Shown here: piece after piece, positions 42,842-52,165 of the stretch
How positions within the stretch are numbered: position 1 is the first letter of the stretch
How the letters are laid out: every line of letters begins with the position of its first letter
Assembly: GCA_964370825.1 (NCBI GenBank)
Contig: CAYJKY010000002.1
Span: 52,632 to 116,631 of the forward strand
Length of the DNA stretch: 64,000 nucleotides
From: CAYJBH01 sp964370825
Lineage (GTDB): Bacteria > Bacillota > Clostridia > Oscillospirales > Ruminococcaceae
Direction of reading: 5' to 3'
Program-made: the position numbers and the translations under genes
The notes under the pieces: generated by a model
Databases searched by the model: none
What the model was told of the DNA's origin: nothing
Seen by the model: only the letters and a program-made list of their open reading frames with translations

Positions 42842-44813
42842 GATTTTTTCCTTTTCTGAGTGCCTCTATTCTGTCACGCAGGTATGCCGCATGTTCAAAC
42901 TCTAGCATTCTTGCGGCCTCCTTCATCTCACGCGTGAGATTATCTATTGCACGCTCTCTTTCCATTCTTGACATTCGCTCTATTCCATCGTCGACAGACA
43001 CCTCGCTGGATATGTTAATAGTATTAGCAGAAAGTTCTTTAATTATAGTTTTCGGAACTATTCCATGTTCTTCGTTGTACTGTTGCTGTATAGCTCTGCG
43101 TCGATCCGTTTCGGTTATCGCCCTCTCCATCGAGCCCGTCAGTTGGTCGGCATACATAATCACCATACCCTCAGCGTTTCTTGCGGCACGACCGATGGTT
43201 TGAATTAGCGAAGCCTCACTTCTTAAAAAACCTTCCTTATCGGCATCAAGTATTGCGATAAGGGACACCTCGGGAAGATCAAGCCCCTCGCGAAGAAGGT
43301 TAATTCCGACAATAACATCTATGTTTCCACTTCGTAGGTCACGCAGAAGATTTATTCTTTCAAAGGTATCTATCTCATGGTGTAGATATTTGGTTTTAAT
43401 GTCATGACCTATCAAAAAATCGGTTAAATCCTCGGCCATCTTTTTTGTTAGGGTGGTGATTAAAACCCTTTGTTTTTTTTCTATAGTTTGATTAATCTCG
43501 GACAGAAGATCGTCTATCTGACCTGCCGTTGGTCTTACCGAAATTTTAGGATCTACAAGTCCGGTCGGTCGAATAATCTGCTGTGCTATCTGCTGTGAAC
43601 CATTTCTTTCGTATGCCGCAGGCGTAGCACTAACATATATTATCTGTCCTAGTCGCTCCTCGACCTCGTCGAAGGTTAGCGGTCGGTTATCAATTGCCGA
43701 GGGTAACCTAAAACCGAAGTCAATAAGATTTTTCTTTCGAGCGTAGTCACCGCCGTGCATTGCGTGTAGTTGTGGTAGCATAACGTGTGACTCATCAATA
43801 ATAACAATAAAGTCATCCGGAAAATAGTCAAGCAGTGTGGAAGGAACACTTCCCGGCGGTCTGCCCGCAAGCACTCGCGAGTAGTTTTCTATTCCCTTAC
43901 AAACGCCTATTTCGGTAAGCATTTCTATGTCGTAGTTGGTTCGTTGAGCAATTCGTTGAGCTTCAATTAGTTTCCCTTCTGATGTAAAGGTTTTTACCTG
44001 TGCATCACACTCTGTACGAAGTTCGTTAATTGCATGCTTCATCTTCTCACGTGGAACAATGTAGTGAGAAGCCGGGTATATCGCAACATGCAAAAGTTCA
44101 CTCTTACGCTCGCCGGTAAGCGGTGTTATCTCACTAATTCTGTCTATCTCGTCACCAAAAAATTCTACACGTATTGCAACCTCGGCGGCATATGCCGGAA
44201 ATATTTCAACAACATCCCCTCTAACCCTAAATTTATTACGGGTAAAGTTAATATCGTTTCGCTCGTACTGAAGGTCAACAAGTCGACGTGTCAGGTCATC
44301 CCTGGAAACTACCATACCCTTTCGTATCGAGATAACCATACTACGGTAATCTATCGGGTCACCAAGGGAATATATACAGGACACGCTTGCAACAATAATA
44401 ACGTCTCGACGCTCGGAGAGCGAGGAAGTTGCAGAGTGCCTTAGCTTATCGATTTCATCATTAATAGAGCTATCTTTTTCTATATAGGTGTCGGTGGACG
44501 GTATATATGCTTCCGGCTGATAGTAGTCATAATATGACACAAAGTACTCGACAGCATTTTCAGGAAAAAACTCTCGTAGTTCGGTGCATAGCTGAGCCGC
44601 CAATATCTTATTGTGCGCCAACACCAGGGTAGGACGATTTACCCTCGCAATTACATTTGCGACGGTAAATGTTTTTCCGCTTCCGGTAACGCCAAGCAAG
44701 GTCTGTTTTTTGTGCCCCTTGTTAAGTCCTTCAACAAGTGCATCAATTGCCTGTGGCTGATCGCCGGTCGGACTATATTCGGATATCAGCTTAAACTGAT
44801 CTGTAGTCGTCAT
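42831..44813 (-). CDS. uvrB: Excinuclease ABC subunit B
   Basis: The DNA-loading helicase-like subunit of nucleotide excision repair, 660 residues. Motifs: Walker A LLGVTGSGKTFTVANV, the beta-hairpin region SYYDYYQPEAYIP, DESH box IIDESHVMLPQ, helicase motifs GLDLPEVSLIAILDADKEGFLRS and QTIGRAARN, and a C-terminal UVR domain (REMKEAARMLEFEHAAYLRDRI) that binds UvrC. Its ATG overlaps the radC TGA as ATGA. The uvrB-uvrA order is standard in Firmicutes; uvrC is not in the window. Confidence 0.97.
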   Translation of the reverse strand: MTTTDQFKLISEYSPTGDQPQAIDALVEGLNKGHKKQTLLGVTGSGKTFTVANVIARVNRPTLVLAHNKILAAQLCTELREFFPENAVEYFVSYYDYYQPEAYIPSTDTYIEKDSSINDEIDKLRHSATSSLSERRDVIIVASVSCIYSLGDPIDYRSMVISIRKGMVVSRDDLTRRLVDLQYERNDINFTRNKFRVRGDVVEIFPAYAAEVAIRVEFFGDEIDRISEITPLTGERKSELLHVAIYPASHYIVPREKMKHAINELRTECDAQVKTFTSEGKLIEAQRIAQRTNYDIEMLTEIGVCKGIENYSRVLAGRPPGSVPSTLLDYFPDDFIVIIDESHVMLPQLHAMHGGDYARKKNLIDFGFRLPSAIDNRPLTFDEVEERLGQIIYVSATPAAYERNGSQQIAQQIIRPTGLVDPKISVRPTAGQIDDLLSEINQTIEKKQRVLITTLTKKMAEDLTDFLIGHDIKTKYLHHEIDTFERINLLRDLRSGNIDVIVGINLLREGLDLPEVSLIAILDADKEGFLRSEASLIQTIGRAARNAEGMVIMYADQLTGSMERAITETDRRRAIQQQYNEEHGIVPKTIIKELSANTINISSEVSVDDGIERMSRMERERAIDNLTREMKEAARMLEFEHAAYLRDRIEALRKGKNLEK

Positions 44814-45526
44814 AGAGTTTGAGCGTCCAATTTTGGGAATTTATTGAAAAAACCTGTTTCACGTAGTGATAGATATTCCTTACCTGATATTATTATATGA
44901 TCTTCAAAAATTATACCGGCATGAAATAATCCTTTATACAGGTTTTGTGTCAAAAAAGTATCGTTAGATGATGGTAATGGTATTCCACTCGGATGATTAT
45001 GTGCTGCAATGATTGATACAGCATTTAGTTTAATTGCCTCGGTAATAACCATTCTTGTAATGACCGGAACGGCATTAACCGTCCCCTCGCATATTTTCAC
45101 GCACTTTATTATTTTACCTTTGCTGTTAAGACACATAATATGAAATTCTTCAACGGTTGAAGCTAAGAATTTAGGTATAAAATATGCCGTGACATCGTCA
45201 AGCGAGCCGATGGTGTTACCTTCTAAAGCTTTTTGAGAAAGGTAATACCCTGTTATGTCCGGCACAAGCTTAATCAAGGTAGCCGTTATTTCTCCTACGC
45301 CTTTTACCTTTACAAGTTCTTCATACGGAGCTTCAAACACAAGGGGTATGCTTCCAAAATGACTGATTAGTTCATGTGCGATTTCGTTTGTGTCGCAACG
45401 AGCTCGCGAAAAGAACAATAGTAACTCCAATGCGTTATGAGCTTCAAAATGATCAAGACCTTCCTCTCTGTATCTACGTCTTAACCTGATCCTGTGCCTG
45501 TTGTGTATGTCCGGATTTTTCTTCAT
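44810..45526 (-). CDS. radC: RadC family JAB/MPN-domain protein
   Basis: A 238-residue protein with an N-terminal helix-hairpin-helix-like region (FEAPYEELVKVKGVGEITATLIKLV) and a C-terminal JAB1/MPN domain. The metal ligands are visible in HNHPSGIPLPSSND. Despite its name, a DNA-repair role for RadC is doubtful, and its true function is not settled. GGAG precedes the ATG, which lies inside the 3' end of the small upstream gene. It is coupled to uvrB by an ATGA overlap. Confidence 0.92.
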   Translation of the reverse strand: MKKNPDIHNRHRIRLRRRYREEGLDHFEAHNALELLLFFSRARCDTNEIAHELISHFGSIPLVFEAPYEELVKVKGVGEITATLIKLVPDITGYYLSQKALEGNTIGSLDDVTAYFIPKFLASTVEEFHIMCLNSKGKIIKCVKICEGTVNAVPVITRMVITEAIKLNAVSIIAAHNHPSGIPLPSSNDTFLTQNLYKGLFHAGIIFEDHIIISGKEYLSLRETGFFNKFPKLDAQTL

Positions 45527-45794
45527 AGCAGTCTCCGTAATACTTTTTGGGATCGTAATCCGCTAAAAGGTCTTCCACTACATCCTTAAGATGAACGGGA
45601 TATACAATGCCGCCGGTTAACCTGTAAAAAACATAATATGCATAGATTTTGTTTACGGTAAAGCCTTCAACCTCAGCCATATCCTTGTCTTTAAATATGC
45701 TAACGGAATAACTGTCGTCTGTCTTGCAGAGCATATAGTAAATCATCTCATTAAATGATTGAACCGCTCTGCGCTCGATAACCTCAATGAACAT
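45474..45794 (-). CDS. Conserved-looking small protein of unknown function
   Basis: A 106-residue soluble, acidic protein with no motif I recognise. It begins MFIEVIERRAVQSFNEMIYYML, has a beta-rich middle (DDSYSVSIFKDKDMAEVEGFT), and a hydrophilic C-terminus. GAGG lies seven bases before the ATG. Its end overlaps radC by 53 bp, and it is the first gene of the long reverse-strand block. It could belong to one of the clostridial small DUF families located next to radC or uvrB (DUF6514 is a guess). A TATAAT with a weak -35 (TTCATT) lies 35 bp upstream. Confidence 0.6.
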   Translation of the reverse strand: MFIEVIERRAVQSFNEMIYYMLCKTDDSYSVSIFKDKDMAEVEGFTVNKIYAYYVFYRLTGGIVYPVHLKDVVEDLLADYDPKKYYGDCYEEKSGHTQQAQDQVKT

Positions 45795-45828
45795 AAAATT
45801 AACCTCATGAAAATAATTCTATTGTTCA

Positions 45829-45856
45829 ATTATAACTTATATTGGATAAAAATGAA
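45829..45856 (-). promoter_or_regulatory. Candidate promoter of the 18-gene repair/translation/division block
   Basis: Reverse strand TTCATT (45856-45851), 16 bp spacer and TATAAT (45834-45829). The -10 is perfect but the -35 is weak. It is the only promoter-like element seen upstream of the block. Confidence 0.4.
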
Positions 45857-45896
45857 GAGGTTACTTTTCGACTGATTTTTACAAACAACGAGTAAA

Positions 45897-46676
45897 TTAT
45901 TTTAAGCTTTGGAAAATATTGTCATAGGACAGCTTAAGATCCTGTATGGAGTTAAATCCATTTCGGTATAGTTCGATTACCATGTAACCATTATACCCTA
46001 TATTGTTTAAATATGCAATTACTTTTTCTACTTCGGGATCGGTAGTATTTGGAGACACACAATCATTTTCCACATTAGCCGAGCTAATGTGAACATGTCT
46101 TAAACAACTACCTGCGGCTTCGACCATTTCTAATGGAGAATACCCGCTACGTCTTGCCTGCTTCATATCTATGGTAAATGCAATATCATCATTAAAAAAT
46201 TTCCGAACACTATATATTTCTTCCGGTGTAGAAATTTTATTACGTGTAACATTTTCCTGACACAGAGTGACGCCGTATTCCGACGCCACATCAAATAGTT
46301 GTTTTAAAATTTTATATCCGTCATGCCTATCAAGGGTGCTGTTTTTATGCTCACCATGGAAGGTGACAATAGGCACGTTGAGTAAATTTGCGACCTCAAA
46401 CACCTTGCGGTAAAGCCTTATTCCATCCTCAACTCTCCCCTTGTAGCCGCTAAAAAAGTAAAACCATTCAAATGCGGAATAAAAGGGATGTATTGCACAG
46501 ATGTTTACCGATGAAGTTGATATAATATCTTGTATTATTTCTATTCCCTCGGTCGAAATTTCGCTGTCGGTGTTGAAGAATACTTCAACATCCTTAACCC
46601 CTGCCTTAACCAACGCTCTAAGAGCGCTAAAGGTATCCTCGGGGTAAAAGCATGCTGTGGAAACAGCTACTTTCAT
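45897..46676 (-). CDS. Sugar phosphate isomerase/epimerase family protein
   Basis: A 259-residue xylose-isomerase-like TIM-barrel protein (AP endonuclease 2 superfamily). Likely metal ligands are in LCQENV, TIDMKQA, RHVHIS and MVIELYR, with VTFHGEH upstream. The pattern fits sugar epimerases/isomerases more than endonuclease IV. Its ATG overlaps the secF TGA as ATGA, so it is translationally coupled to the Sec accessory genes, an unexpected partner. The substrate is unknown. Confidence 0.85.
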   Translation of the reverse strand: MKVAVSTACFYPEDTFSALRALVKAGVKDVEVFFNTDSEISTEGIEIIQDIISTSSVNICAIHPFYSAFEWFYFFSGYKGRVEDGIRLYRKVFEVANLLNVPIVTFHGEHKNSTLDRHDGYKILKQLFDVASEYGVTLCQENVTRNKISTPEEIYSVRKFFNDDIAFTIDMKQARRSGYSPLEMVEAAGSCLRHVHISSANVENDCVSPNTTDPEVEKVIAYLNNIGYNGYMVIELYRNGFNSIQDLKLSYDNIFQSLK

Positions 46677-47599
46677 GCTTGTTTTGCTGCTTTTCTATTC
46701 TCCCATTCAACCCACAGCGGACCTGCTATACAAATAGTACTGTATACACCGGATAACATTCCTATAATAAGAGGGAAAGAAAAGGTGAATATACTTGTAA
46801 GGTCAAATATTATTGCAACTATAGAAATACTTGCAAGTGCTATAATTGTTGAGACAGTTGTATTTAAGCTTCGTACAAGCGACTGGTTAATACTTAGGTT
46901 TACAAGCGGCTCAAACTTCATCTTTTTATGAATACCTTCATTTTCACGAATTCTGTCGTAAACAACAACGGTATCGTTGATAGAGTATCCAAGTATAGTA
47001 AGCATAACCGCAATAAAGTTACCACCAAGTGGTATTCCCATTATTACAAATACGCCGAAAACAATTGTAAGGTCATGAATAAGGGCGATAATTGCCATTA
47101 TTCCGGCAGGTATTCCGCCGATGTTTTTAAAGCGTATCGCAATATAAATTAGGATTAATACAAACGCAGCCGCTACCGCAACTAAACACTTTGCAAAAAA
47201 TTCGTTACCGAGAGTCGGATTAACGTTAGACACCTCCAGCTGGGTTATAGCATTATCGGGATATTTTTCTGCAAGACTAACATTCAGCTCGCTTAATGTT
47301 TCCGGCGATATGGTAGAGCTGCCCGGCAGTGAAACTATAGCTGAGTTGGTGCCAAGTGTTTCGTTTGAGCCGGTTTGAAGCGTTAGACTGTTACCTAATA
47401 TCGACTCCATATCGGATTGTAAGTTTGCCGTATCAACATCTCCGGTATAGCTATAACGTATCATGGCACCACCCTGAAACTGGATATCTATTTCAACACC
47501 GAATACTATTGAATAAACCAAGATAACAGCGATTAATATTATCGACACAAGGAAAAAGCGACGTCTGACGGATATAAGATTCAGCTTATCAATTTTCAT
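46673..47599 (-). CDS. secF: Protein translocase subunit SecF
   Basis: A 308-residue membrane protein with six segments and the first periplasmic loop. It has the family motifs FGVEIDIQFQGGAMIRYSY, SNVNPTLGNEFF, LTILGYSINDTVVVYDRIREN and NQSLVRSLNTTVSTIIAL. SecDF uses ion gradients to pull secreted proteins outward. The start lies within the secD 3' end with an ATGA-type overlap. Length is usual for separate SecF. Confidence 0.95.
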   Translation of the reverse strand: MKIDKLNLISVRRRFFLVSIILIAVILVYSIVFGVEIDIQFQGGAMIRYSYTGDVDTANLQSDMESILGNSLTLQTGSNETLGTNSAIVSLPGSSTISPETLSELNVSLAEKYPDNAITQLEVSNVNPTLGNEFFAKCLVAVAAAFVLILIYIAIRFKNIGGIPAGIMAIIALIHDLTIVFGVFVIMGIPLGGNFIAVMLTILGYSINDTVVVYDRIRENEGIHKKMKFEPLVNLSINQSLVRSLNTTVSTIIALASISIVAIIFDLTSIFTFSFPLIIGMLSGVYSTICIAGPLWVEWENRKAAKQA

Positions 47600-49017
47600 T
47601 TGTCATTCCCTCCGTAAAGACGTCTGTTTCGGAACATACTCATTTTTGAAACACTGCGTAACATTATTCTGGAAGCAACAACACCCATTACAAAGTTTAG
47701 CAACACACCGACTAACAAGGTGTAGCCAAAGGAGTATATAACGCCTGCTGTAGAAGGTCCGAACGCAAAGAATATTGGTGTCAATAAGGTTGCAAAAAAT
47801 CCGTTTGTCGGTCCGAATGCACCCATTAAAATAATACTTACAATGATAACGGTAACGTTACCGTCAATAATTGGAGCAAGACCCCTTTGGAATCCTGAGG
47901 TTATCGCACCGTCAAGACTTTTTCCGGTACGGAGTTCCTCTTTGATACGCTCTGCGGTGATAATGTTTGCATCAACACCCATGCCTATCGCAAGTATGAT
48001 TCCCGCAATACCCGGAAGGGTTAATGTAAAGCTGTTATATACCACAAAATATCCGGAGATAAGTGCAACCGTAGCGGCTGTCTGTCCCAAAAGAGCGATT
48101 GCGGCAACCATGCCGGGGATTTTATACCATATAATAATGTAGATACAAACGAGTATAAACGCAATTATTGCCGCAATTAACATCGCCTGCAATGAGTTGC
48201 TACCAAGTGTGGGGCTAATGGTGGAGAAACTCTCGGCGGATAGCTTAAACGGCAATGAACCTGAGTTAATCTGGTTTGCAAGGGTGGTAACTTCCTCGGC
48301 AGTAACCGCGCCACCGAGACTGCTATCCCATGATATTATAGCCTCACCATCGGTTATCGGGTCGTTAACGGTTGGCGACGAAATCATGGTATCGTCCATC
48401 CAGATTGAGATTGTTCCTGTACCCGCTAATCTGGTTGTTGCTTCGGCAAACTTTTCTGCTCCCTCGTCGGTCATACTAAGCTGAACAATGTACTCCGAAG
48501 AACCTGTCGCAGACTGGCTAACGGCAGGGGTTGCACTCTCTATATCGTCACCCTCAAGAATAATCGTCTCGGCTGTAGTGCCACTTGGAAGTCCGTTGGC
48601 GTCAGTTTCTGAGCCCTCACGGAAGGTGAGCACTGCGGTAGCACCCAGCTCTGCAATTGCACTTTCCGGGTTAAAATCGGTCTCATCTGTTTTCCAGGGG
48701 AAACGCACAATAATCCTGTCCCTGTTGTAATCGATGTACACCTCATAATCGGTGATGTTTAGCGAAACAAGTCTGGTTTCAATAACACTCTCTGCGCTAT
48801 CCATCTGTTCATCTGTAGCATCTATTCCGTCTGCCGGCATAAATGTTACATCGACACCGCCTCTTATATCTATGCCAAAACGGATGTCTTCCATCCCTTT
48901 GACATAAACAGTTTCTGTATCACCATAAAAGGTCGAAACACCAAAAAAGGCTGTGTAGGCAAGAACAAATATAAAAACAGCAACTAAGACAAACCATATC
49001 CTTCCGGTTCTTTTCAT
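47596..49017 (-). CDS. secD: Protein translocase subunit SecD
   Basis: A 473-residue membrane protein. One N-terminal segment is followed by DIRGGVDVTFMP, the large P1 loop with TRLVSLNITDYEV, and VQLSMTDEGAEKF. Five C-terminal segments include GIAGIILAIGMGVDANIITAERIKEEL, the conserved D-x-N region of the proton path. It partners SecF encoded directly downstream. AGGATAGG precedes the ATG, and a good promoter lies 33 bp upstream. Confidence 0.95.
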   Translation of the reverse strand: MKRTGRIWFVLVAVFIFVLAYTAFFGVSTFYGDTETVYVKGMEDIRFGIDIRGGVDVTFMPADGIDATDEQMDSAESVIETRLVSLNITDYEVYIDYNRDRIIVRFPWKTDETDFNPESAIAELGATAVLTFREGSETDANGLPSGTTAETIILEGDDIESATPAVSQSATGSSEYIVQLSMTDEGAEKFAEATTRLAGTGTISIWMDDTMISSPTVNDPITDGEAIISWDSSLGGAVTAEEVTTLANQINSGSLPFKLSAESFSTISPTLGSNSLQAMLIAAIIAFILVCIYIIIWYKIPGMVAAIALLGQTAATVALISGYFVVYNSFTLTLPGIAGIILAIGMGVDANIITAERIKEELRTGKSLDGAITSGFQRGLAPIIDGNVTVIIVSIILMGAFGPTNGFFATLLTPIFFAFGPSTAGVIYSFGYTLLVGVLLNFVMGVVASRIMLRSVSKMSMFRNRRLYGGNDK

Positions 49018-49049
49018 ATTTACCTATCCTAAAAATTCCTAACCATAAC

Positions 49050-49078
49050 ATTATAACGTTTTTTTATTAAACAGTCAA
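49050..49078 (-). promoter_or_regulatory. Promoter of secD-secF-epimerase operon
   Basis: Reverse strand TTGACT (49078-49073), 17 bp spacer, TATAAT (49055-49050), about 33 bp from the start codon. Confidence 0.75.
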
Positions 49079-49108
49079 TCCCAATATCTAAAAAACATAC
49101 AACATTGT

Positions 49109-50389
49109 CTAACTTTTTGCGTTTTCTATCATTTTTTCTACTGCTGCAATCTTTACGGCAAGTGTAAACACCTTGAGAGCCTGTTCTAACTCCTCAATTG
49201 GAGGAAAGGTTGGTGCTATGCGGATATGAGTATCCTGCGGGTCGTTTCCGTATGGAAATGCCGCACCTGCCGGGGTTAGGACAACTCCTGCCTCTTTACA
49301 CAATGCAACACAGCGTTTCGCTGTTCCTTCCATCGCCTCAAAATTAATGAAATAACCACCCTTTGGATTATACCAAGCTACAACCGATTTGCAGCTTTTA
49401 AGCTCCTCTGTAAAATATCTGTCACAGATTTCAAATTTAGGATTTAATAGCTCGGCATGTTTTTTCATATGCTCGTTAACGCCCTGTTTATTTTTTAAGA
49501 ACTTAACATGGCGAAGCTGATTAACCTTGTCATAGCTTATTGTCATCGCCTGCATTCTCTTTATCAGATGCCCGATATTTAAATCTGAAGCTGCAAAGGC
49601 TCCAACACCGGCACCGGAAAATGTTATCTTACTGGTGGAGCAAAACATTAATGCACGTTCTGCGTTGCCATGCTTGGTTGCGACCTCCAATAGGGGTAAA
49701 ACAAGCGTTGGATTATCCACAAGGTGATGTACACAGTAGGCATTATCCCAGAATATTTTAAAATCATCGGCGGCGGTCTTCATGCTGCAGAGTCTCTCCA
49801 CCGTTTCATCGCTATAAGTATATCCTTGAGGATTTGAATACTGCGGTATGCACCACATACCCTTTATACTTTCATCTGACGCAACAAGCTTTTCCACTAT
49901 ATCCATGTCCGGACCATTGGGAGTCATCGGAACGGTAATCATTTCAATTCCAAAATCCTCGGTAATGGTGAAATGTCTATCATATCCCGGTGACGGGCAT
50001 AAAAATTTTACCGTTTCATAGCATCTCAACGGTTTTTCACTGTCAACAAGACCTACCCTCCACCACAGTTCCATGACATTGTACATAAGGTTAAGGCTGG
50101 AGTTACCTCCCACAACCACATTTTTTGCATCACATTCGAATATTTCGGCAAAAAACTCCCTTGCCTCCGGTACGCCCTCAAGGTTTCCGTAGTTTCTTAC
50201 ATCAATTCCGTCCCTTGAATGCTTTACCTCTATGCTCATCATAGGCATCGAGAGGTCAAGCTGTTTTGCTTCGGGCTTGCCACGAGACATGTCAAGCTTA
50301 AGTCCGAGCTTTTTGTATTCAGACATAACCTTTTCAAGTGCCGAAAGTTCCTCGTTGAGCTGCTTATTGTTTAGTTCATTGTACTGCAT
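49109..50389 (-). CDS. Class Ic aminotransferase (aspartate aminotransferase type)
   Basis: A 426-residue PLP-dependent fold-type I enzyme. KKLGLKLDMSRGKPEAKQLDLS, NYGNLEGVPEAREFFAEIF and NPKGGYFINFEAM match the PF12897 group, represented by the Corynebacterium class Ic aspartate aminotransferase. The PLP lysine is in STSKITFSGAGVGAF, and the carboxylate-binding Arg in THIRIAPTFP. The ATG at 50389 has GGGAGGT upstream. It lies 37 bp after the GNAT gene of the FkbH operon without a visible terminator, so read-through is possible, but it is probably general amino-acid metabolism. Confidence 0.88.
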   Translation of the reverse strand: MQYNELNNKQLNEELSALEKVMSEYKKLGLKLDMSRGKPEAKQLDLSMPMMSIEVKHSRDGIDVRNYGNLEGVPEAREFFAEIFECDAKNVVVGGNSSLNLMYNVMELWWRVGLVDSEKPLRCYETVKFLCPSPGYDRHFTITEDFGIEMITVPMTPNGPDMDIVEKLVASDESIKGMWCIPQYSNPQGYTYSDETVERLCSMKTAADDFKIFWDNAYCVHHLVDNPTLVLPLLEVATKHGNAERALMFCSTSKITFSGAGVGAFAASDLNIGHLIKRMQAMTISYDKVNQLRHVKFLKNKQGVNEHMKKHAELLNPKFEICDRYFTEELKSCKSVVAWYNPKGGYFINFEAMEGTAKRCVALCKEAGVVLTPAGAAFPYGNDPQDTHIRIAPTFPPIEELEQALKVFTLAVKIAAVEKMIENAKS

Positions 50390-50426
50390 AATACCTCCCA
50401 TTTTGTTGCTTATATAATAATATTGT

Positions 50427-51419
50427 TTAGTCTGTTATCGGCTCTAATATCGGTCTATCACCGTCACCGTCGGATCTAAACATTGTAAAATTTTCTATGC
50501 TGCTAGTAAAATAGTAAAAATCGACATTTACGCGGTCGAGTGGCTCGGTATAGTTCGGAATAATATTTTTATCATCATCATCCCTTACGGAAAATCCTGC
50601 ATAATTTAATATGTTATCGTCTATTCCCGCACAATAGAAATCGAGATATTCACAATCGAGGTCGGATAAAAGCTTTCTGAGTGCAACGCCTGCCTTTGAA
50701 ATATGTTCTACTGTTCCGATATAATCCACAAGCCTTATTGCACGGGAATTTTCGACTTCGGTTACCCTTAATATAAATATGCCGTAAATCTCATCCTGTT
50801 CATAAAGGGTGAAATACCGGTAACTTTTAAAGGGATACTTCTTGTAACGAAAATCAAGATAACCTATATCTTTTTTTATTGCAAGCTTTTCGGTTATTTT
50901 ATCGAGTGTTTCCTGAGCAATATAATCTGTTTCAATAAGTACGGCATCGGACGGCTGTGGCTCGATGATAACCGGGTTATTTATTTCGGCAATTTTAAAT
51001 TCCTTGTCTTTTGAAAGTAGATATGCATGTTTAAATCTTCCGGTATGATATCCTAAAAATTCATAAAATCTCAATGTGTTGGGACGAATGTTGTTGCAAC
51101 ACAGAACATCCACCCCTACTAAATCCTTTAGACGTTCCATCAGCTCAAGTCCGGCGCCGTTATATTTTTTATCGGCACACCATATGCTTACAAATGCGGA
51201 TGATCGCATGGAATTTGCATAAATAAATCCTGCAACCGCCACAAGCTTGTCATCTGCAAAACAGAGTGCAAAGTTGAGATTGTCGTTACGGTGAAAATAG
51301 TAGCTAAAAAGACGACTGTCATTCACAAGAGGGTGTCTGCTCCCCCAATTCGCATTCATAAAATCGATAATTTTCTCACCATCCGATGGCAAGGCGGTTC
51401 GGAAACTATATTGAGCCAT
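50427..51419 (-). CDS. GNAT family N-acyltransferase of the FkbH operon
   Basis: A 330-residue protein with an N-terminal GNAT domain (about 1-150): TALPSDGEKIIDFMNANWG, FADDKLVAVAGFIYA, SIWCADKKYNGAGLELMERL (acyl-CoA/pantetheine site) and NTLRFYEFLGYHTGRF. The second half (about 170-310) looks like a degenerate second GNAT lobe. Its ATG shares one base with the SDR stop (TAATG). As the last gene of the ACP operon it is the best candidate to move the finished acyl group from ACP to an acceptor such as an amino sugar; this is inferred from position only. Confidence 0.8.
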   Translation of the reverse strand: MAQYSFRTALPSDGEKIIDFMNANWGSRHPLVNDSRLFSYYFHRNDNLNFALCFADDKLVAVAGFIYANSMRSSAFVSIWCADKKYNGAGLELMERLKDLVGVDVLCCNNIRPNTLRFYEFLGYHTGRFKHAYLLSKDKEFKIAEINNPVIIEPQPSDAVLIETDYIAQETLDKITEKLAIKKDIGYLDFRYKKYPFKSYRYFTLYEQDEIYGIFILRVTEVENSRAIRLVDYIGTVEHISKAGVALRKLLSDLDCEYLDFYCAGIDDNILNYAGFSVRDDDDKNIIPNYTEPLDRVNVDFYYFTSSIENFTMFRSDGDGDRPILEPITD

Positions 51420-52162
51420 TATCTGCTACCGCCTGTTATGGGTAACATTGTTCCGGTTATATATCCTGCATCGTCCGACAGAAGAAAATTAATCGCCGGA
51501 ACAACATCGTCAACGGTGGCGTTTCTACCTAATGGATGTGCCTCTGCAGCTGCCTCGACTATAATGTTACTGGTATCTTTTAAAAACTTCGTCTCGATCA
51601 TGGAGGGTAGCACGCCGTTAAATGTTATTCCGAAGGAGGCGTAGTCGGCGGCTAAGCTTTTACAAAGCCCGGCAAGTGCGGATTTAACCGTGACATAAGC
51701 CGTCATATTTTTAGGTGGTGACTCTATATAGGAGGTTAGCATAAAAATCACCCTACCAAACTTTGCCTTTGACATCCTGGGCAGTATTGTCTTACATATT
51801 TTTATTGCCGAAACTACCTGTAATTCAAAGTCGGAATAAAAATTTTCAAAGTTAAAATTTTTAAGCTTTGCATTTACCGGAGGTATCGACGGAAGATGCA
51901 CAAAATGAGTAAAGGTAATGTCTTTTGCTCCGATGCAAAGCAACATATCCTCAACCTCATTCCTGGCTGAAAGGTCAACCTTTATCGGCGTAAATTCGAG
52001 ATTAGGATTTATTGCTAGTAGCTCCTCCTCTATATCACGCAAAAGCTGTATGCCATTGTTTGCGGTAGCAACTATGCAGTTCGCTTCGGCAGCTATACTG
52101 CGACAAAGCGCTATTCCTATGTCAGAGGAGGCGCCGGTAATCAGATAATTTTTTTCTGCCAT
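51419..52162 (-). CDS. SDR family oxidoreductase (FabG-like)
   Basis: A 247-residue short-chain dehydrogenase. The cofactor motif is ITGASSDIGIAL, the catalytic pair lies in AYVTVKSALAGL (Tyr-x-x-x-Lys), and the substrate-loop region is FNGVLPSMIETKFL. It ends TMLPITGGSR as FabG-like proteins do. Its neighbours encode an ACP and a MaoC dehydratase, so a 3-oxoacyl-ACP or hydroxyacyl-ACP substrate is likely. It is 3 bp from the MaoC gene. Confidence 0.88.
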   Translation of the reverse strand: MAEKNYLITGASSDIGIALCRSIAAEANCIVATANNGIQLLRDIEEELLAINPNLEFTPIKVDLSARNEVEDMLLCIGAKDITFTHFVHLPSIPPVNAKLKNFNFENFYSDFELQVVSAIKICKTILPRMSKAKFGRVIFMLTSYIESPPKNMTAYVTVKSALAGLCKSLAADYASFGITFNGVLPSMIETKFLKDTSNIIVEAAAEAHPLGRNATVDDVVPAINFLLSDDAGYITGTMLPITGGSR

Positions 52163-52165
52163 TAA

